Positions 52,664 to 61,958 of a DNA stretch of 64,000 bases are shown in pieces. The first letter of the stretch is position 1; each line of letters opens with the position of its first letter. The stretch covers positions 620,001 through 684,000 of the forward strand of contig NZ_CP154468.1 of assembly GCF_039545455.1 (NCBI RefSeq), given 5' to 3'. The stretch is from Brucella sp. BE17 (GTDB lineage: Bacteria > Pseudomonadota > Alphaproteobacteria > Rhizobiales > Rhizobiaceae). A program made the translations under genes and the position numbers. The notes beneath the pieces are model-generated. The model did not search any database and was not told the DNA's origin. It saw only the letters and a list, made by a program, of their open reading frames with translations.

Positions 52664-53923
52664 ATGGTTCGCAATATGGTGAAACTCGCGCTGCTGGGGT
52701 CTACCCTGCTGGCCTCTGCGGGCACAGCACTCGCACAGGAAGTTACGCTGACGGTGGAAAGCTGGCGTAATGACGATTTGCAGATCTGGCAGGAAAAGAT
52801 AATTCCGGCCTTTGAAGCCACGAATCCAGGTATCAAAATCAATTTCGCGCCAAGCGCGCCAACCGAATATAACGCAGCGCTCAATGCCAAGCTTGATGCC
52901 GGCTCCGGCGGCGATCTCATTTCGTGCCGCCCGTTCGACACCTCGCTCGAACTCTTCAACAAGGGCAAGCTCACGGATCTCACTGATCTCGAAGGCATGA
53001 AGAATTTCTCCGATGTCGCCAAGGCGGCATGGAGCACGGATGATGGCGCAAAAACCTTCTGCGTGCCGATGGCCTCAGTCATTCACGGATTTCTGTATAA
53101 CAAGGATGCTTTCGAACAACTTGGCGTGACGCCGCCTGAAACCGAAGCCGAATTCTTCGAACTGCTCGAAAAGATCAAGGCTGACGGCAATTATATTCCG
53201 ATGGCCATGGGCACCAAGGATATGTGGGAAGCCGCAACCATGGGCTACCAGAATATCGGCCCGACCTACTGGAAGGGCGAGGAAGGTCGCAAGGCGCTGA
53301 TCGCGGGCAAGGAAAAGCTGACCGATCCGCAATGGGTGGAGCCATTCACCGTGCTTGCCAAGTGGAAGGATTATCTTGGCGACGGCTTTGAGGCGCAGAC
53401 CTATCCCGATAGCCAGAACCTGTTCACGCTTGGCCGTGCAGCGATCTATCCCGCCGGTTCATGGGAGATCGGCCCTTTCAGTCCTCAGGCCGATTTCACG
53501 ATGGGGGCATTCCCGCCACCGGTGAAGAATGCGGGCGATACCTGCTATATTTCCGACCATAACGATATCGGCATCGGGCTGAACGCAGCGAGCAAGAATG
53601 CCGAACAGGCCAAGGTGTTCCTCAACTGGGTTGCTTCGCCTGAATTTGCGGAAATATACGCTAATGCCTTGCCGGGCTTCTTCAGCCTCAATTCGACGCC
53701 GGTGAAGCTCACCGATCCGGTGGCGCAGGAATTCGTCTCCTGGCGCGAAAAGTGCGAGCCGACGATCCGTTCGACCTATCAAATATTGTCGCGCGGCACA
53801 CCAAACCTTGAAAACGAGACATGGGTGGAATCGGCCAATGTCATCAACGGCACCGTGACCCCGGAAGATGCGGCCAAGAAGCTGCAACAGGGTCTCGACA
53901 GCTGGTACAAGCCTGCTCAATAA
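52664..53923 (+). CDS. Sugar ABC transporter periplasmic substrate-binding protein (family 1)
   Basis: A 419-residue secreted binding protein. The signal peptide ends near GTALAQE (about residue 25). The family 1 motifs are IIPAFEATNPGIKINFAPSA (about 46-65), GDLISCRPFDTSLELFNKGK (about 85-104) and the C-lobe segment AAIYPAGSWEIGPFSPQADF (about 264-283). GGGAG is placed 8 bases before the ATG. It is first in the operon and followed by a hairpin terminator, a usual device that makes binding protein more abundant than permease. The ligand is likely an amino sugar or oligosaccharide by context. Confidence 0.92.
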   Translation: MVRNMVKLALLGSTLLASAGTALAQEVTLTVESWRNDDLQIWQEKIIPAFEATNPGIKINFAPSAPTEYNAALNAKLDAGSGGDLISCRPFDTSLELFNKGKLTDLTDLEGMKNFSDVAKAAWSTDDGAKTFCVPMASVIHGFLYNKDAFEQLGVTPPETEAEFFELLEKIKADGNYIPMAMGTKDMWEAATMGYQNIGPTYWKGEEGRKALIAGKEKLTDPQWVEPFTVLAKWKDYLGDGFEAQTYPDSQNLFTLGRAAIYPAGSWEIGPFSPQADFTMGAFPPPVKNAGDTCYISDHNDIGIGLNAASKNAEQAKVFLNWVASPEFAEIYANALPGFFSLNSTPVKLTDPVAQEFVSWREKCEPTIRSTYQILSRGTPNLENETWVESANVINGTVTPEDAAKKLQQGLDSWYKPAQ

Positions 53924-53938
53924 TTAGTATGGGCGAAT

Positions 53939-53982
53939 ACGGGCGGCGGCTTTTTGAGGGGACATGCCGCCCGTGTCTTTTT
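53939..53982 (+). terminator. Intra-operon terminator/attenuator after the binding-protein gene
   Basis: A perfect 9-bp stem ACGGGCGGC (53939-53947) / GCCGCCCGT (53966-53974) with an 18-base loop, followed by GTCTTTTT, inside the 112-base gap before the permease genes. Confidence 0.8.
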
Positions 53983-54035
53983 GGGTTCTGCTATGTGCAT
54001 TCCCTAAAACACGAACATAACAAGCGAATGCCGAC

Positions 54036-54989
54036 ATGAGCCAGACTGCCGACATGACAGCGATAGAGCCAAAGCGCCGGCGGCCGCAAAGGCGCTGGCA
54101 TATTCTGGTTTTCTTACTGCCCTGTGTACTGATCTATACCGTGGTGATGGTATTGCCGCTTATTGAAACGCTGCGACAGGCTTTTTTCAATGTCGTGGAC
54201 GGCCAGCGCGCCTTTGTCGGCTTTGCTAATTTCAAGGTGCTGTTTGGTGATGCGAACTGGTCGCGTGATTTTTGGAATGCCTTGAAAAACAATGTGATAT
54301 TTTTCATTATTCACATGTTGGTTCAAAATCCGATCGGAATTCTTCTCGCCGCAATGTTGTCTCTGCCCAAACTTCGCTTTGCCGCGTTTTACCGCACGGC
54401 GATCTTTCTGCCGACACTCTTGTCCTTCGTAATCGTCGGCTTTATCTGGAAGCTGATCTTGTCGCCGATCTGGGGCGTTGCGCCGTGGATGATGGATCTG
54501 GTCGGAATGAAATGGCTGTTCGGCCCGTGGCTCGGCAGAGCCGATTCAGCACTGATTACGGTGTCGCTGGTATCGGTGTGGCAGTTCGTCGGTATTCCGA
54601 TGATGCTGATCTATGCAGCCCTTCTCAATATTCCCGATGAAATCATCGAGGCTGCCGAATGCGACGGTATTACCGGCTGGAGCCAGTTCTTCAAGATCAA
54701 GCTGCCGCTGATCCTGCCGTCCATCGGGCTGATATCGGTCATGACTTTCGTTGCCAATTTCAATGCCTTCGACCTCGTCTATTCGATGCAAGGCGCATTG
54801 GCCGGCCCTGACAAATCCACTGATATTCTCGGCACCTTCCTTTATCGCACCTTCTTCGGCTTTCAGTTGCAACTCGGCAATCAGGCGATGGGTGCGACCA
54901 TTGCGGCCGTCATGTTCCTGATCATTCTGGCCGGTGTGTCGCTTTATCTCTTCGGCATCCAGCGCCGTATGCGCCGCTATCAGTTCTAA
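54036..54989 (+). CDS. Sugar ABC transporter permease (MalF type)
   Basis: A 317-residue inner-membrane permease with six spans. The coupling-helix EAA motif is EAAECDGITGWSQFFKIKLP (about residues 206-225) followed by LILPSIG. The N-terminal cytoplasmic stretch is basic (PKRRRPQRRW). With the next permease it forms the channel of the transporter. The start at 54036 has only a weak ribosome-binding site. Confidence 0.93.
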   Translation: MSQTADMTAIEPKRRRPQRRWHILVFLLPCVLIYTVVMVLPLIETLRQAFFNVVDGQRAFVGFANFKVLFGDANWSRDFWNALKNNVIFFIIHMLVQNPIGILLAAMLSLPKLRFAAFYRTAIFLPTLLSFVIVGFIWKLILSPIWGVAPWMMDLVGMKWLFGPWLGRADSALITVSLVSVWQFVGIPMMLIYAALLNIPDEIIEAAECDGITGWSQFFKIKLPLILPSIGLISVMTFVANFNAFDLVYSMQGALAGPDKSTDILGTFLYRTFFGFQLQLGNQAMGATIAAVMFLIILAGVSLYLFGIQRRMRRYQF

Positions 54990-54999
54990 AGGAGGGATC

Positions 55000-55839
55000 A
55001 TGTCGAAAGCCCGTACATCGCCTCTTCGTTCCACGTTCGTCCATGCAGCGCTGATTTTATACATGGCTGTAGCCGTATTCCCGGTGGCGCTGACGCTGAT
55101 CAATTCGTTTAAGAGCCGCAATGCAATTTTCCGTACGCCGCTGCAATTCCCAACTTCAGAAACATTCAGTCTGATCGGTTATGAAACGGTGCTCAAACAG
55201 GGCTCGTTCCTGACCTATTTCCAGAACAGCGCCATCGTAACCGTGGTGAGCATTGCTCTCGTCATTCTGTTTGGCGCTATGGCGGCTTTTGCACTGGCCG
55301 AATATCGCTTCAAGGGCAATACGCTGATGGGGCTTTATCTGGCCATCGGGATCATGATCCCGATCCGTCTTGGAACAGTGGCATTGTTGCAGGGCATGGT
55401 TGCTGCGGGACTGGTCAATACATTGACCGCATTGATCCTCGTCTATACCGCGCAGGGCCTGCCACTGGCGATCTTCATATTGTCGGAATTCATGCGCACG
55501 GTTTCGGATGATCTCAAAAATGCCGGACGCATCGACGGCATGTCCGAATATGCTATCTTCTTTAAACTGGTGCTGCCTTTGATCCGCCCAGCCATGGCAA
55601 CAGTTGCCGTCTTCACCATGATCCCGATCTGGAACGATCTGTGGTTTCCGCTGATCCTGGCACCGGGCGAGGCCACCAAGACGGTGACCCTCGGCTCTCA
55701 GCTTTTCATCGGCCAGTTTGTCACCAACTGGAATGCGGTGCTCTCAGCCCTTTCGCTGGCCATGTTCCCGATCCTCATCCTCTATGTCATCTTCTCGCGG
55801 CAACTGATCCGCGGCATTACCGCAGGAGCAGTGAAATGA
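55000..55839 (+). CDS. Sugar ABC transporter permease (MalG type)
   Basis: A 279-residue partner permease with six spans. The EAA-like motif is KNAGRIDGMSEYAIFFKLVL (about residues 173-192) and then PLIRPAMATVAVFTMIPIWN. The ATG at 55000 has GGAGGG just upstream; the frame back to 54934 runs into the preceding gene and is not used. It overlaps the Gfo/Idh/MocA gene by 4 bases. Confidence 0.93.
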   Translation: MSKARTSPLRSTFVHAALILYMAVAVFPVALTLINSFKSRNAIFRTPLQFPTSETFSLIGYETVLKQGSFLTYFQNSAIVTVVSIALVILFGAMAAFALAEYRFKGNTLMGLYLAIGIMIPIRLGTVALLQGMVAAGLVNTLTALILVYTAQGLPLAIFILSEFMRTVSDDLKNAGRIDGMSEYAIFFKLVLPLIRPAMATVAVFTMIPIWNDLWFPLILAPGEATKTVTLGSQLFIGQFVTNWNAVLSALSLAMFPILILYVIFSRQLIRGITAGAVK

Positions 55840-56900
55840 CTGCGCAAACACCGATCCGTGTCCTTGCCGCTGGCCTTGGCAATATGGGCCGCAGTCACGC
55901 GCTGGCCTATCATCGCAATCCAGGTTTTGCGATTGCAGGTCTCGTCAACCGCACGAAAGTACCTGTGCCGGACGAATTGTCCGGTTATGAAATCCATCCT
56001 TCGTTTCATGACGCCTTGCGCGAATTGAAACCCGATCTTGCTTGCATCGCCACCTATTCGGAAAGTCACGCCGATTATGCGGTTGCTGCGTTAGAACAAG
56101 GCGCGCATGTGTTCGTGGAAAAGCCGCTGGCGACGACGGTTGACGACGCGCAGCGAGTGCTTGATTGCGCGCGCGCCAATGGGCGCAAGCTCGTCATTGG
56201 CTATATATTGCGCCATCATCCCTCATGGATACGGTTGATTGCAGAGGCACGCGCCCTTGGTGGGCCTTATGTTTTCCGTATGAACCTCAACCAGCAATCT
56301 TGCGGTGCTACATGGGAGACGCACAAGAACCTGATGCGCACGACGTCACCGATTGTCGATTGCGGCGTGCATTATGTCGATGTCATGTGCCAGATCACCG
56401 ATGCGAAACCCGTCGAAGTGCGCGGCATGGGCCTGCGGCTCACCGATGAAATCGCGCCAGACATGTATAATTACGGTCATTTGCAGGTGCTGTTCGATGA
56501 CGGCACGCTGGGCTGGTATGAAGCGGGCTGGGGGCCGATGATGTCGGAAACAGCTTTTTTCGTCAAAGACGTGATCTCGCCCAATGGCTCAGTGTCCATC
56601 GTCATGAACGAGGCCGCGACAAAGTCCGACGATGTGGATGCGCATACCAAAACCTCGACTATCCGCATTCACCAAGCGAAGCGGGGGGAGGACGGCAGAT
56701 TTGCCGAGCCTGACACTGATCTTTCCATGGCTGATGAGCCCGGGCATCAGGAACTCTGCGAGCGCGAGCAAGCTTTTATGCTCAAAGCCATCGTCGAGAA
56801 TATCGACCTCAACCGCCATATGGACGATGCGCTGCAATCGCTGAAAATCTGCCTTGCCGCCGATGAGAGCGTGCGCCTTGGCGCACCCGTAAAACTATAA
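55836..56900 (+). CDS. Gfo/Idh/MocA-family NAD(P)-dependent oxidoreductase
   Basis: A 354-residue sugar dehydrogenase-like protein. The Rossmann motif [20 protein letters not shown] is at about residues 11-30, and the family lysine in [20 protein letters not shown] at about 91-110. The catalytic-type motif [20 protein letters not shown] (about 174-193) has the conserved Asp/His pair. It is translationally coupled to the permease before it and 10 bases from the ATPase after it, so it is part of the uptake and degradation unit. It probably oxidises the imported sugar or its derivative. Substrate unknown. Confidence 0.92.
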   Translation: MTAQTPIRVLAAGLGNMGRSHALAYHRNPGFAIAGLVNRTKVPVPDELSGYEIHPSFHDALRELKPDLACIATYSESHADYAVAALEQGAHVFVEKPLATTVDDAQRVLDCARANGRKLVIGYILRHHPSWIRLIAEARALGGPYVFRMNLNQQSCGATWETHKNLMRTTSPIVDCGVHYVDVMCQITDAKPVEVRGMGLRLTDEIAPDMYNYGHLQVLFDDGTLGWYEAGWGPMMSETAFFVKDVISPNGSVSIVMNEAATKSDDVDAHTKTSTIRIHQAKRGEDGRFAEPDTDLSMADEPGHQELCEREQAFMLKAIVENIDLNRHMDDALQSLKICLAADESVRLGAPVKL

Positions 56901-56910
56901 GGAACTGCCC

Positions 56911-57912
56911 GTGGGATCGCTGCAACTTAAATCAGTCCATAAAAGCTACGGCGCGCAGGCTGTCCTCAAGGACATTGATCTGGAAGTTGCGGACGGCGAA
57001 TTCGTGATCTTCGTCGGCCCCTCCGGCTGTGGAAAATCGACGCTTCTTCGCTCCATTGCAGGGCTTGAGGATGTCTCGGCAGGCGAGGTGCTGATCAATA
57101 GCAAGGACGTGACCGTGACACCGCCGTCAAAGCGTGGCATTGCCATGGTATTTCAGTCCTATGCGCTTTATCCGCATCTTTCGGTCAAGGACAATATGGG
57201 GCTGGGACTGAAACAGGCAGGAAACCCCAAAGCCGATATCGAAAACCGTGTCGCGAAAGCATCGGCCATGCTCTCGCTCGATCCCTATCTGGCGCGGCGA
57301 CCGGCAGAACTGTCGGGTGGACAGCGCCAGCGCGTCGCTATCGGCCGCGCTTTGGTGCGCGAGCCGGAACTGTTTTTGTTCGACGAACCGCTTTCCAATC
57401 TCGATGCGGCTTTGCGCGTGCAGACGCGGCTCGAAATTGCACGGCTGCACCGAGAGCTTAAAGCCACCATGATCTATGTCACCCACGATCAGGTTGAGGC
57501 CATGACGCTTGCCGATCGTATCGTGGTCCTGAATGAAGGCCGCATCGAGCAGGTCGGCTCACCGATGGAGCTTTACAACCGCCCCGAAAACCTGTTCGTG
57601 GCCGGGTTTATCGGTTCGCCGCAAATGAATTTCATCGACGCAGGCCGTATCGATGAGAAAGAGGCGAAGACCATCGGCATCCGCCCCGAACATATCGCGG
57701 TCGGCCGTGAAAAGGGTGCTTGGCAGGGCAAAGTTATTCATGCAGAGCATCTGGGTGCCGATACGATCCTTTATGTCGACACGGAAACGGTGGGGCTGAT
57801 CACCGTGCGCCTGTTTGGTGAGCATCATTACAACGAAGGCGACATGATCTTTGCGACGGCAGAATCGGAGAAGCTGCATCGCTTCGATGATGAAGGTCAG
57901 GCTATTCGCTGA
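56911..57912 (+). CDS. Sugar ABC transporter ATP-binding protein (MalK/UgpC type)
   Basis: A 333-residue ATPase that energises the two permeases. Walker A is GPSGCGKST (about residues 35-43), the Q-loop [18 protein letters not shown] (about 79-96), signature [15 protein letters not shown] (about 132-146), Walker [13 protein letters not shown] (about 151-162) and H-loop VTHDQVEAM. The C-terminal TOBE-type regulatory domain (about 235-330) is a little shorter than in E. coli MalK. The start is GTG at 56911 with AAGGA 6 bases upstream. Confidence 0.94.
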   Translation: MGSLQLKSVHKSYGAQAVLKDIDLEVADGEFVIFVGPSGCGKSTLLRSIAGLEDVSAGEVLINSKDVTVTPPSKRGIAMVFQSYALYPHLSVKDNMGLGLKQAGNPKADIENRVAKASAMLSLDPYLARRPAELSGGQRQRVAIGRALVREPELFLFDEPLSNLDAALRVQTRLEIARLHRELKATMIYVTHDQVEAMTLADRIVVLNEGRIEQVGSPMELYNRPENLFVAGFIGSPQMNFIDAGRIDEKEAKTIGIRPEHIAVGREKGAWQGKVIHAEHLGADTILYVDTETVGLITVRLFGEHHYNEGDMIFATAESEKLHRFDDEGQAIR

Positions 57913-57946
57913 ACCACTGAATTTCGTCAGCTTTTAAAAAAACTGG

Positions 57947-57981
57947 ACCGTGCTTTGCCAGAAGCGCGGTGTAATTTTATT
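57947..57981 (+). terminator. Probable terminator of the sugar ABC operon
   Basis: ACCGTGCTT (57947-57955) / AAGCGCGGT (57962-57970), eight of nine paired, with a TGCCAG loop, followed by GTAATTTTATT. Confidence 0.55.
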
Positions 57982-57995
57982 GTCATTTTATTATA

Positions 57996-58009
57996 GTACC
58001 AATTGGTAC
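57996..58009. promoter_or_regulatory. Perfect 14-base palindrome GTACCAATTGGTAC in the ABC/bkd spacer
   Basis: Its right half plus the next base (CAATTGGTACG) repeats the motif before the ABC operon at 52571. It lies 26 bases after the operon terminator hairpin and 347 bases before the bkd start. The remaining spacer (58010-58355) holds several purine-rich runs but no gene I can support. Confidence 0.5.
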
Positions 58010-58355
58010 GCTTTCATCAGAAGATGATGCGAAATATTATGTCCCTTTAGGATGAAATTCTTTTCATATAAAATTCATTATAATTCAATATGATAAGTTT
58101 ATTTCCTTTCAGTGTTTCTCTTCTTATCGGCTCCGTATCGAACCCATCTAATTACCCGTATCGGAGGGAGGTGAAGAATAATCTTGCTTTATTTTCCCGC
58201 TCATATCACTCTTGTGGGGAGTGAAACCGGAGGAGGAAATCGGCTTCACATCACGTGGGAGGAGATAGTCTGAACGGGCTTTGCGGCCGGTATGGCTTCA
58301 TTTCTTATGCGATTGGATGTTGGTTTCTTGCTTGTCTGTCGGGAGGTGTACCCGC

Positions 58356-59588
58356 ATGAGCGACGATGGCGTCCTGTCCCTGCATGTTCCAGAACCGGAA
58401 TGGCGTCCGGGCGACGTGCCGGATTTCTCCCATGTCAAAATCCCCCGCGCAGGTTCGGTACGCCGCCCGGACATTGACGAAAAACCGGAAGTCATGCGCG
58501 ATCTGGCCTTCAGCATCATTCGCGTGCTCAATCGCGACGGCGAGGCGGTAGGCCCCTGGGCGGGGACTCTGAGCCATGAGGAGTTGCGCGAAGGACTGCG
58601 CCATATGATGACGCTGAGAGCCTATGACACCCGCATGATGATGGCGCAACGGCAGGGCAAGACCTCGTTTTATATGCAGCATCTGGGCGAGGAGGCCGTA
58701 AGCTGCGCCTTCCGTAAGGCATTGCGCAAGGGCGACATGAACTTCCCGACCTATCGGCAGGCGGGACTTCTGATTGCTGATGATTATCCGCTGGTATCCA
58801 TGATGAACCAGATTTTTTCCAACGAACAGGACCCGCTGAAAGGCCGGCAAATGCCGGTCATGTATTCGGCCAAGGATCACGGCTTTTTCAGCCTGTCCGG
58901 AAACCTTGCCACGCAATATACGCAAGCAGTCGTCTGGGCGATGGCGTCTGCCATCAGCCATGACACGAAGATTGCCGCGGCATGGATCGGCGACGGTTCG
59001 ACCGCCGAGAACGATTTTCATGCGGCCCTCGTCTTCGCTTCGACCTACAAGGCGCCGTTAGTGCTCAACATCGTCAACAATCAATGGGCGATCTCGACCT
59101 TTCAGGGCATTGCACGGGGTGGTTCGGGCGCCTTTGCAGCGCGCGGGCATGGTTTTGGCATTCCGGCCTTGCGCGTTGACGGCAATGATTATCTGGCCGT
59201 GCATGCAGTTGCGAAATGGGCGGTGGAACGCGCAAGACGCAATCTTGGGCCTACAATCGTCGAATATGTTACCTATCGCGCCGGTGGGCATTCGACATCG
59301 GACGACCCCTCCGCCTATCGCCCCAAGGCTGAAAGCGATGCATGGCCGCTCGGCGACCCGATCCTGCGGTTGAAAAACCATCTGATTGCGCGGGAAGTGT
59401 GGAGTGAAGAACGCCACAAACAGGCGGAAGCAGAGGTCATGGACCTCGTGGTAAGCGCCCAGCGCGAGGCGGAAGCCATAGGTACGCTGCATGACGGACG
59501 AAAACCCTCGATGCGCGATATGTTCGAGGATGTTTATGCCGAGACGCCGCAGCATCTCGTGCGCCAGCGACAGGAGGCGGGGTTTTGA
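58356..59588 (+). CDS. bkdA1: Branched-chain 2-oxo acid dehydrogenase E1 component, alpha subunit
   Basis: A 410-residue thiamine-diphosphate enzyme subunit that decarboxylates 2-oxo acids derived from Val, Leu and Ile. TPP-binding is seen in AAWIGDGSTAENDFHAALVF (about residues 209-228) and NIVNNQWAIST (about 238-248). RQAGLLIADDYPLVSMMNQI and YRAGGHSTSDDPSAYRPKAE (about 308-327), with phosphorylation-loop-like serines, are typical BCKDH E1alpha. GGGAGGTG precedes the ATG at 58356; the frame to 58281 adds 25 unrelated residues. Its stop lies at the left boundary of a short palindromic repeat. First gene of a four-gene operon. Confidence 0.95.
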   Translation: MSDDGVLSLHVPEPEWRPGDVPDFSHVKIPRAGSVRRPDIDEKPEVMRDLAFSIIRVLNRDGEAVGPWAGTLSHEELREGLRHMMTLRAYDTRMMMAQRQGKTSFYMQHLGEEAVSCAFRKALRKGDMNFPTYRQAGLLIADDYPLVSMMNQIFSNEQDPLKGRQMPVMYSAKDHGFFSLSGNLATQYTQAVVWAMASAISHDTKIAAAWIGDGSTAENDFHAALVFASTYKAPLVLNIVNNQWAISTFQGIARGGSGAFAARGHGFGIPALRVDGNDYLAVHAVAKWAVERARRNLGPTIVEYVTYRAGGHSTSDDPSAYRPKAESDAWPLGDPILRLKNHLIAREVWSEERHKQAEAEVMDLVVSAQREAEAIGTLHDGRKPSMRDMFEDVYAETPQHLVRQRQEAGF

Positions 59589-59632
59589 GCATTTCCAGGA
59601 AAAGTGTGAAGCGGTTTTCCGTCCGGAAATGC
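59586..59632. repeat. Short palindromic repeat between bkd E1alpha and E1beta genes
   Basis: Nested inverted repeats GCATTTCC (59589-59596) / GGAAATGC (59625-59632) and GGAAAA (59598-59603) / TTTTCC (59615-59620). The core GAAAAGTGTGAA-N2-G-N-TTTTC is shared with the inner hairpin of the repeat at 15993 read on the other strand. It fills most of the 58-base gap and abuts the E1alpha stop codon. Confidence 0.65.
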
Positions 59633-59646
59633 GGAGGAAAAAGCGC

Positions 59647-60657
59647 ATGAACATGACCATGATCGAGGCGATCCAAAATGCCCATGACCTTGCCATGGAG
59701 CGCGATGAAAAAGTCGTCGTGTTCGGCGAGGATGTCGGCTATTTTGGCGGCGTGTTTCGCTGCACGGCGGGCTTGCAGAAAAAATATGGCAAGGACCGGT
59801 GCTTCGATACGCCGATCAGTGAGCTTGGCATTGTCGGCACGGCCATCGGTATGGCGGCCTATGGCCTGCGCCCGTGCATCGAGGTGCAATTCGCCGATTA
59901 CGTCTATCCCGCCTATGACCAGATCGTCTCGGAGGCAGCGCGTCTGCGCTACCGCTCGGCGGGGCAGTTTACCTGTCCGATGGTGATCCGTATGCCCTCG
60001 GGCGGCGGCATTTACGGCGGCCAGACCCACAGCCAAAGCCCGGAAGCTTTGTTCACGCATGTGTCCGGGCTTAAAACCGTGATGCCCTCGACGCCTGCTG
60101 ATGCCAAAGGTCTGCTTCTAGCTGCTATTGAAGACCCCGATCCGGTCATCATGTTCGAGCCAAAGCGGCTTTATAACGGTCCCTTCGACGGTCATCACGA
60201 CAGGCCGGTGACATCGTGGAAAAAACATGAACTGGGGGCTGTGCCGGAGGGGTATTATGCTTTGCCGCTCGGCAAGGCGGCGATCCGGCGCGAGGGCGCG
60301 GCGGTGACGGTACTTGCATATGGCACCATGGTGCATGTGGCGCTGGCCGCCACGGAAGAGACCGGCGTCGATGCTGAAATCATCGATCTGCGCACGCTTT
60401 TGCCGCTCGACGCTGAAACCATCATGGCCTCGGTCAAAAAGACCGGGCACTGCGTGATCGTGCATGAGGCGACGCTCACCTGCGGCTATGGCGCGGAACT
60501 GGCAGCCATCGTTCAGCGCGAGTGTTTTTATCATCTCGAAGCGCCGGTCATCCGCGTGACGGGCTGGGATACGCCCTATCCCCATGCGCAGGAATGGGCC
60601 TATTTCCCCGGTCCCGACCGGGTGGGGCGGGCGCTTATGTCTGTAATCGAAGCCTGA
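59647..60657 (+). CDS. bkdA2: Branched-chain 2-oxo acid dehydrogenase E1 component, beta subunit
   Basis: A 336-residue partner of E1alpha. MIEAIQNAHDLAMERDEKVV followed by VFGEDVGYFGGVF (about residues 5-37), DTPISELGIVGTAIGMAAYG (about 59-78), EVQFADYVYPAYDQIVSEAA (about 84-103) and SPEALFTHVSGLKTVMPS (about 130-147) are conserved, and the C-terminal transketolase domain ends with HAQEWAYFPGPDRV. GGAGG-like sequence 8 bases upstream supports the ATG at 59647. The open frame continues back into the E1alpha end and the repeat, which is not coding here. Confidence 0.95.
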   Translation: MNMTMIEAIQNAHDLAMERDEKVVVFGEDVGYFGGVFRCTAGLQKKYGKDRCFDTPISELGIVGTAIGMAAYGLRPCIEVQFADYVYPAYDQIVSEAARLRYRSAGQFTCPMVIRMPSGGGIYGGQTHSQSPEALFTHVSGLKTVMPSTPADAKGLLLAAIEDPDPVIMFEPKRLYNGPFDGHHDRPVTSWKKHELGAVPEGYYALPLGKAAIRREGAAVTVLAYGTMVHVALAATEETGVDAEIIDLRTLLPLDAETIMASVKKTGHCVIVHEATLTCGYGAELAAIVQRECFYHLEAPVIRVTGWDTPYPHAQEWAYFPGPDRVGRALMSVIEA

Positions 60658-60670
60658 AAGGGGAGAATGC

Positions 60671-61954
60671 ATGGCACAGTTTCCGATCAAACTCCCCGAT
60701 GTCGGCGAAGGCGTTGCCGAGGCCGAACTGGTCGAATGGCATGTGAAGGTTGGCGACGTTGTGCGCGAGGACGATTTGCTCGCAGCCGTCATGACCGACA
60801 AGGCAACGGTTGAAATTCCCTCATCGCGCGCCGGAACGGTCATTGCCATCAACGGCACGGCCGGCGACAAGATTGCGGTCGGCTCCGAACTGGTGCGCCT
60901 TGAAACGGATGTGCAGGCTGAAGCGGCACCGGTTGAAAAATCCGAACCCGTCGAGCCGCAAGCACCGGTTCTCCTGCAAACGCCGACACCGGAAAAAACG
61001 GCTCCGGAAAAGCCCAAGAGTCCGAAGCGCGAGAGTGTCAGTCATGCTTTTTCCGGGGCTGGGCCAAACCGCGCCGAGGGCGAAAAACCGCTTGCCACGC
61101 CTTCGGTACGCTTGCGGGCGCGGGATGCCGGGATCGATCTGCGTCGCATCCGCGGCAGCGGACCGGCGGGCCGTATCACCCATGAAGACCTCGACGCGTT
61201 TTTCGAGAGCGAAACCGGTGGGGGGCCGGTGGCGTCCGGCTATGCGGCCGACACATCGGTCAATGAGGTCAAGGTGATCGGGCTTCGCCGCAAGATTGCC
61301 GAACGCATGGCGGAAGCCAAGCGCCATATTCCGCACATCACCATTGTCGAGGAAGTGGATGTCACGCAACTTGAAGAATTGCGTGCAAGTCTCAACAATC
61401 AAAAGAAAGAAGGGCGACCGCGCCTCACAGTCTTACCGTTCATTATACGCGCCATCGTGAAAGCGGTGAAGGAGCAGCCTGGGCTGAACGCGCATTTCGA
61501 TGATGAGGCCGATATGATCCGACAATTCGGTGGCGTGCATATCGGTATTGCCACGCAGACGCCAAACGGGCTGATCGTGCCGGTGGTGCGCCATGCCGAA
61601 AGCATGGCGGTGTTTAAAGCGGCAAACGAGCTTTCCCGCGTGACGGAGGCCGCACGCAATGGCACGGCAAAGCGTAATGAACTGACCGGCTCCACCATCA
61701 CGATAACGTCGCTGGGACCGCTTGGCGCTATTGCCACCACACCGATCATCAACCGCCCCGAAGTAGCGATTGTCGGCGTCAACCGCATGGCTATCCGCGC
61801 CATGTGGGATGGCGCGCAATTCGTGCCGCGCAAGATGATGAATCTTTCATGCAGTTTCGACCATCGCGTAATCGACGGCTGGGATGCCGCCGTCTTTGTG
61901 CAAAAGATCAAAAGCCTCATAGAAACGCCTGCAATGATCTTTGTGGAGGATTGA
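60671..61954 (+). CDS. bkdB: Branched-chain 2-oxo acid dehydrogenase E2, dihydrolipoamide acyltransferase
   Basis: A 427-residue core subunit. One lipoyl domain (about residues 3-77) has the lipoylated lysine in AAVMTDKATVEIPSS (about Lys44). A Pro/Glu/Lys linker follows (about 80-140), then a peripheral subunit-binding domain (about 142-178, ATPSVRLRARDAGIDLRRIR). The catalytic domain (about 200-427) has the HxxxDG motif as DHRVIDGWDAA (about 397-407). It transfers the branched acyl group to CoA. GGGGAG precedes the ATG. It is coupled closely to the E3 gene (4 bases between stop and start). Confidence 0.95.
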   Translation: MAQFPIKLPDVGEGVAEAELVEWHVKVGDVVREDDLLAAVMTDKATVEIPSSRAGTVIAINGTAGDKIAVGSELVRLETDVQAEAAPVEKSEPVEPQAPVLLQTPTPEKTAPEKPKSPKRESVSHAFSGAGPNRAEGEKPLATPSVRLRARDAGIDLRRIRGSGPAGRITHEDLDAFFESETGGGPVASGYAADTSVNEVKVIGLRRKIAERMAEAKRHIPHITIVEEVDVTQLEELRASLNNQKKEGRPRLTVLPFIIRAIVKAVKEQPGLNAHFDDEADMIRQFGGVHIGIATQTPNGLIVPVVRHAESMAVFKAANELSRVTEAARNGTAKRNELTGSTITITSLGPLGAIATTPIINRPEVAIVGVNRMAIRAMWDGAQFVPRKMMNLSCSFDHRVIDGWDAAVFVQKIKSLIETPAMIFVED

Positions 61955-61958
61955 GCAG

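Noticed and set aside
58171..58224. Short GTG-started frame with purine-rich sequence before it, possible leader peptide of the bkd operon
   Set aside because: The GGAGGGAG run touches the GTG with no spacing and the 17-residue product is not rich in Leu, Ile or Val.
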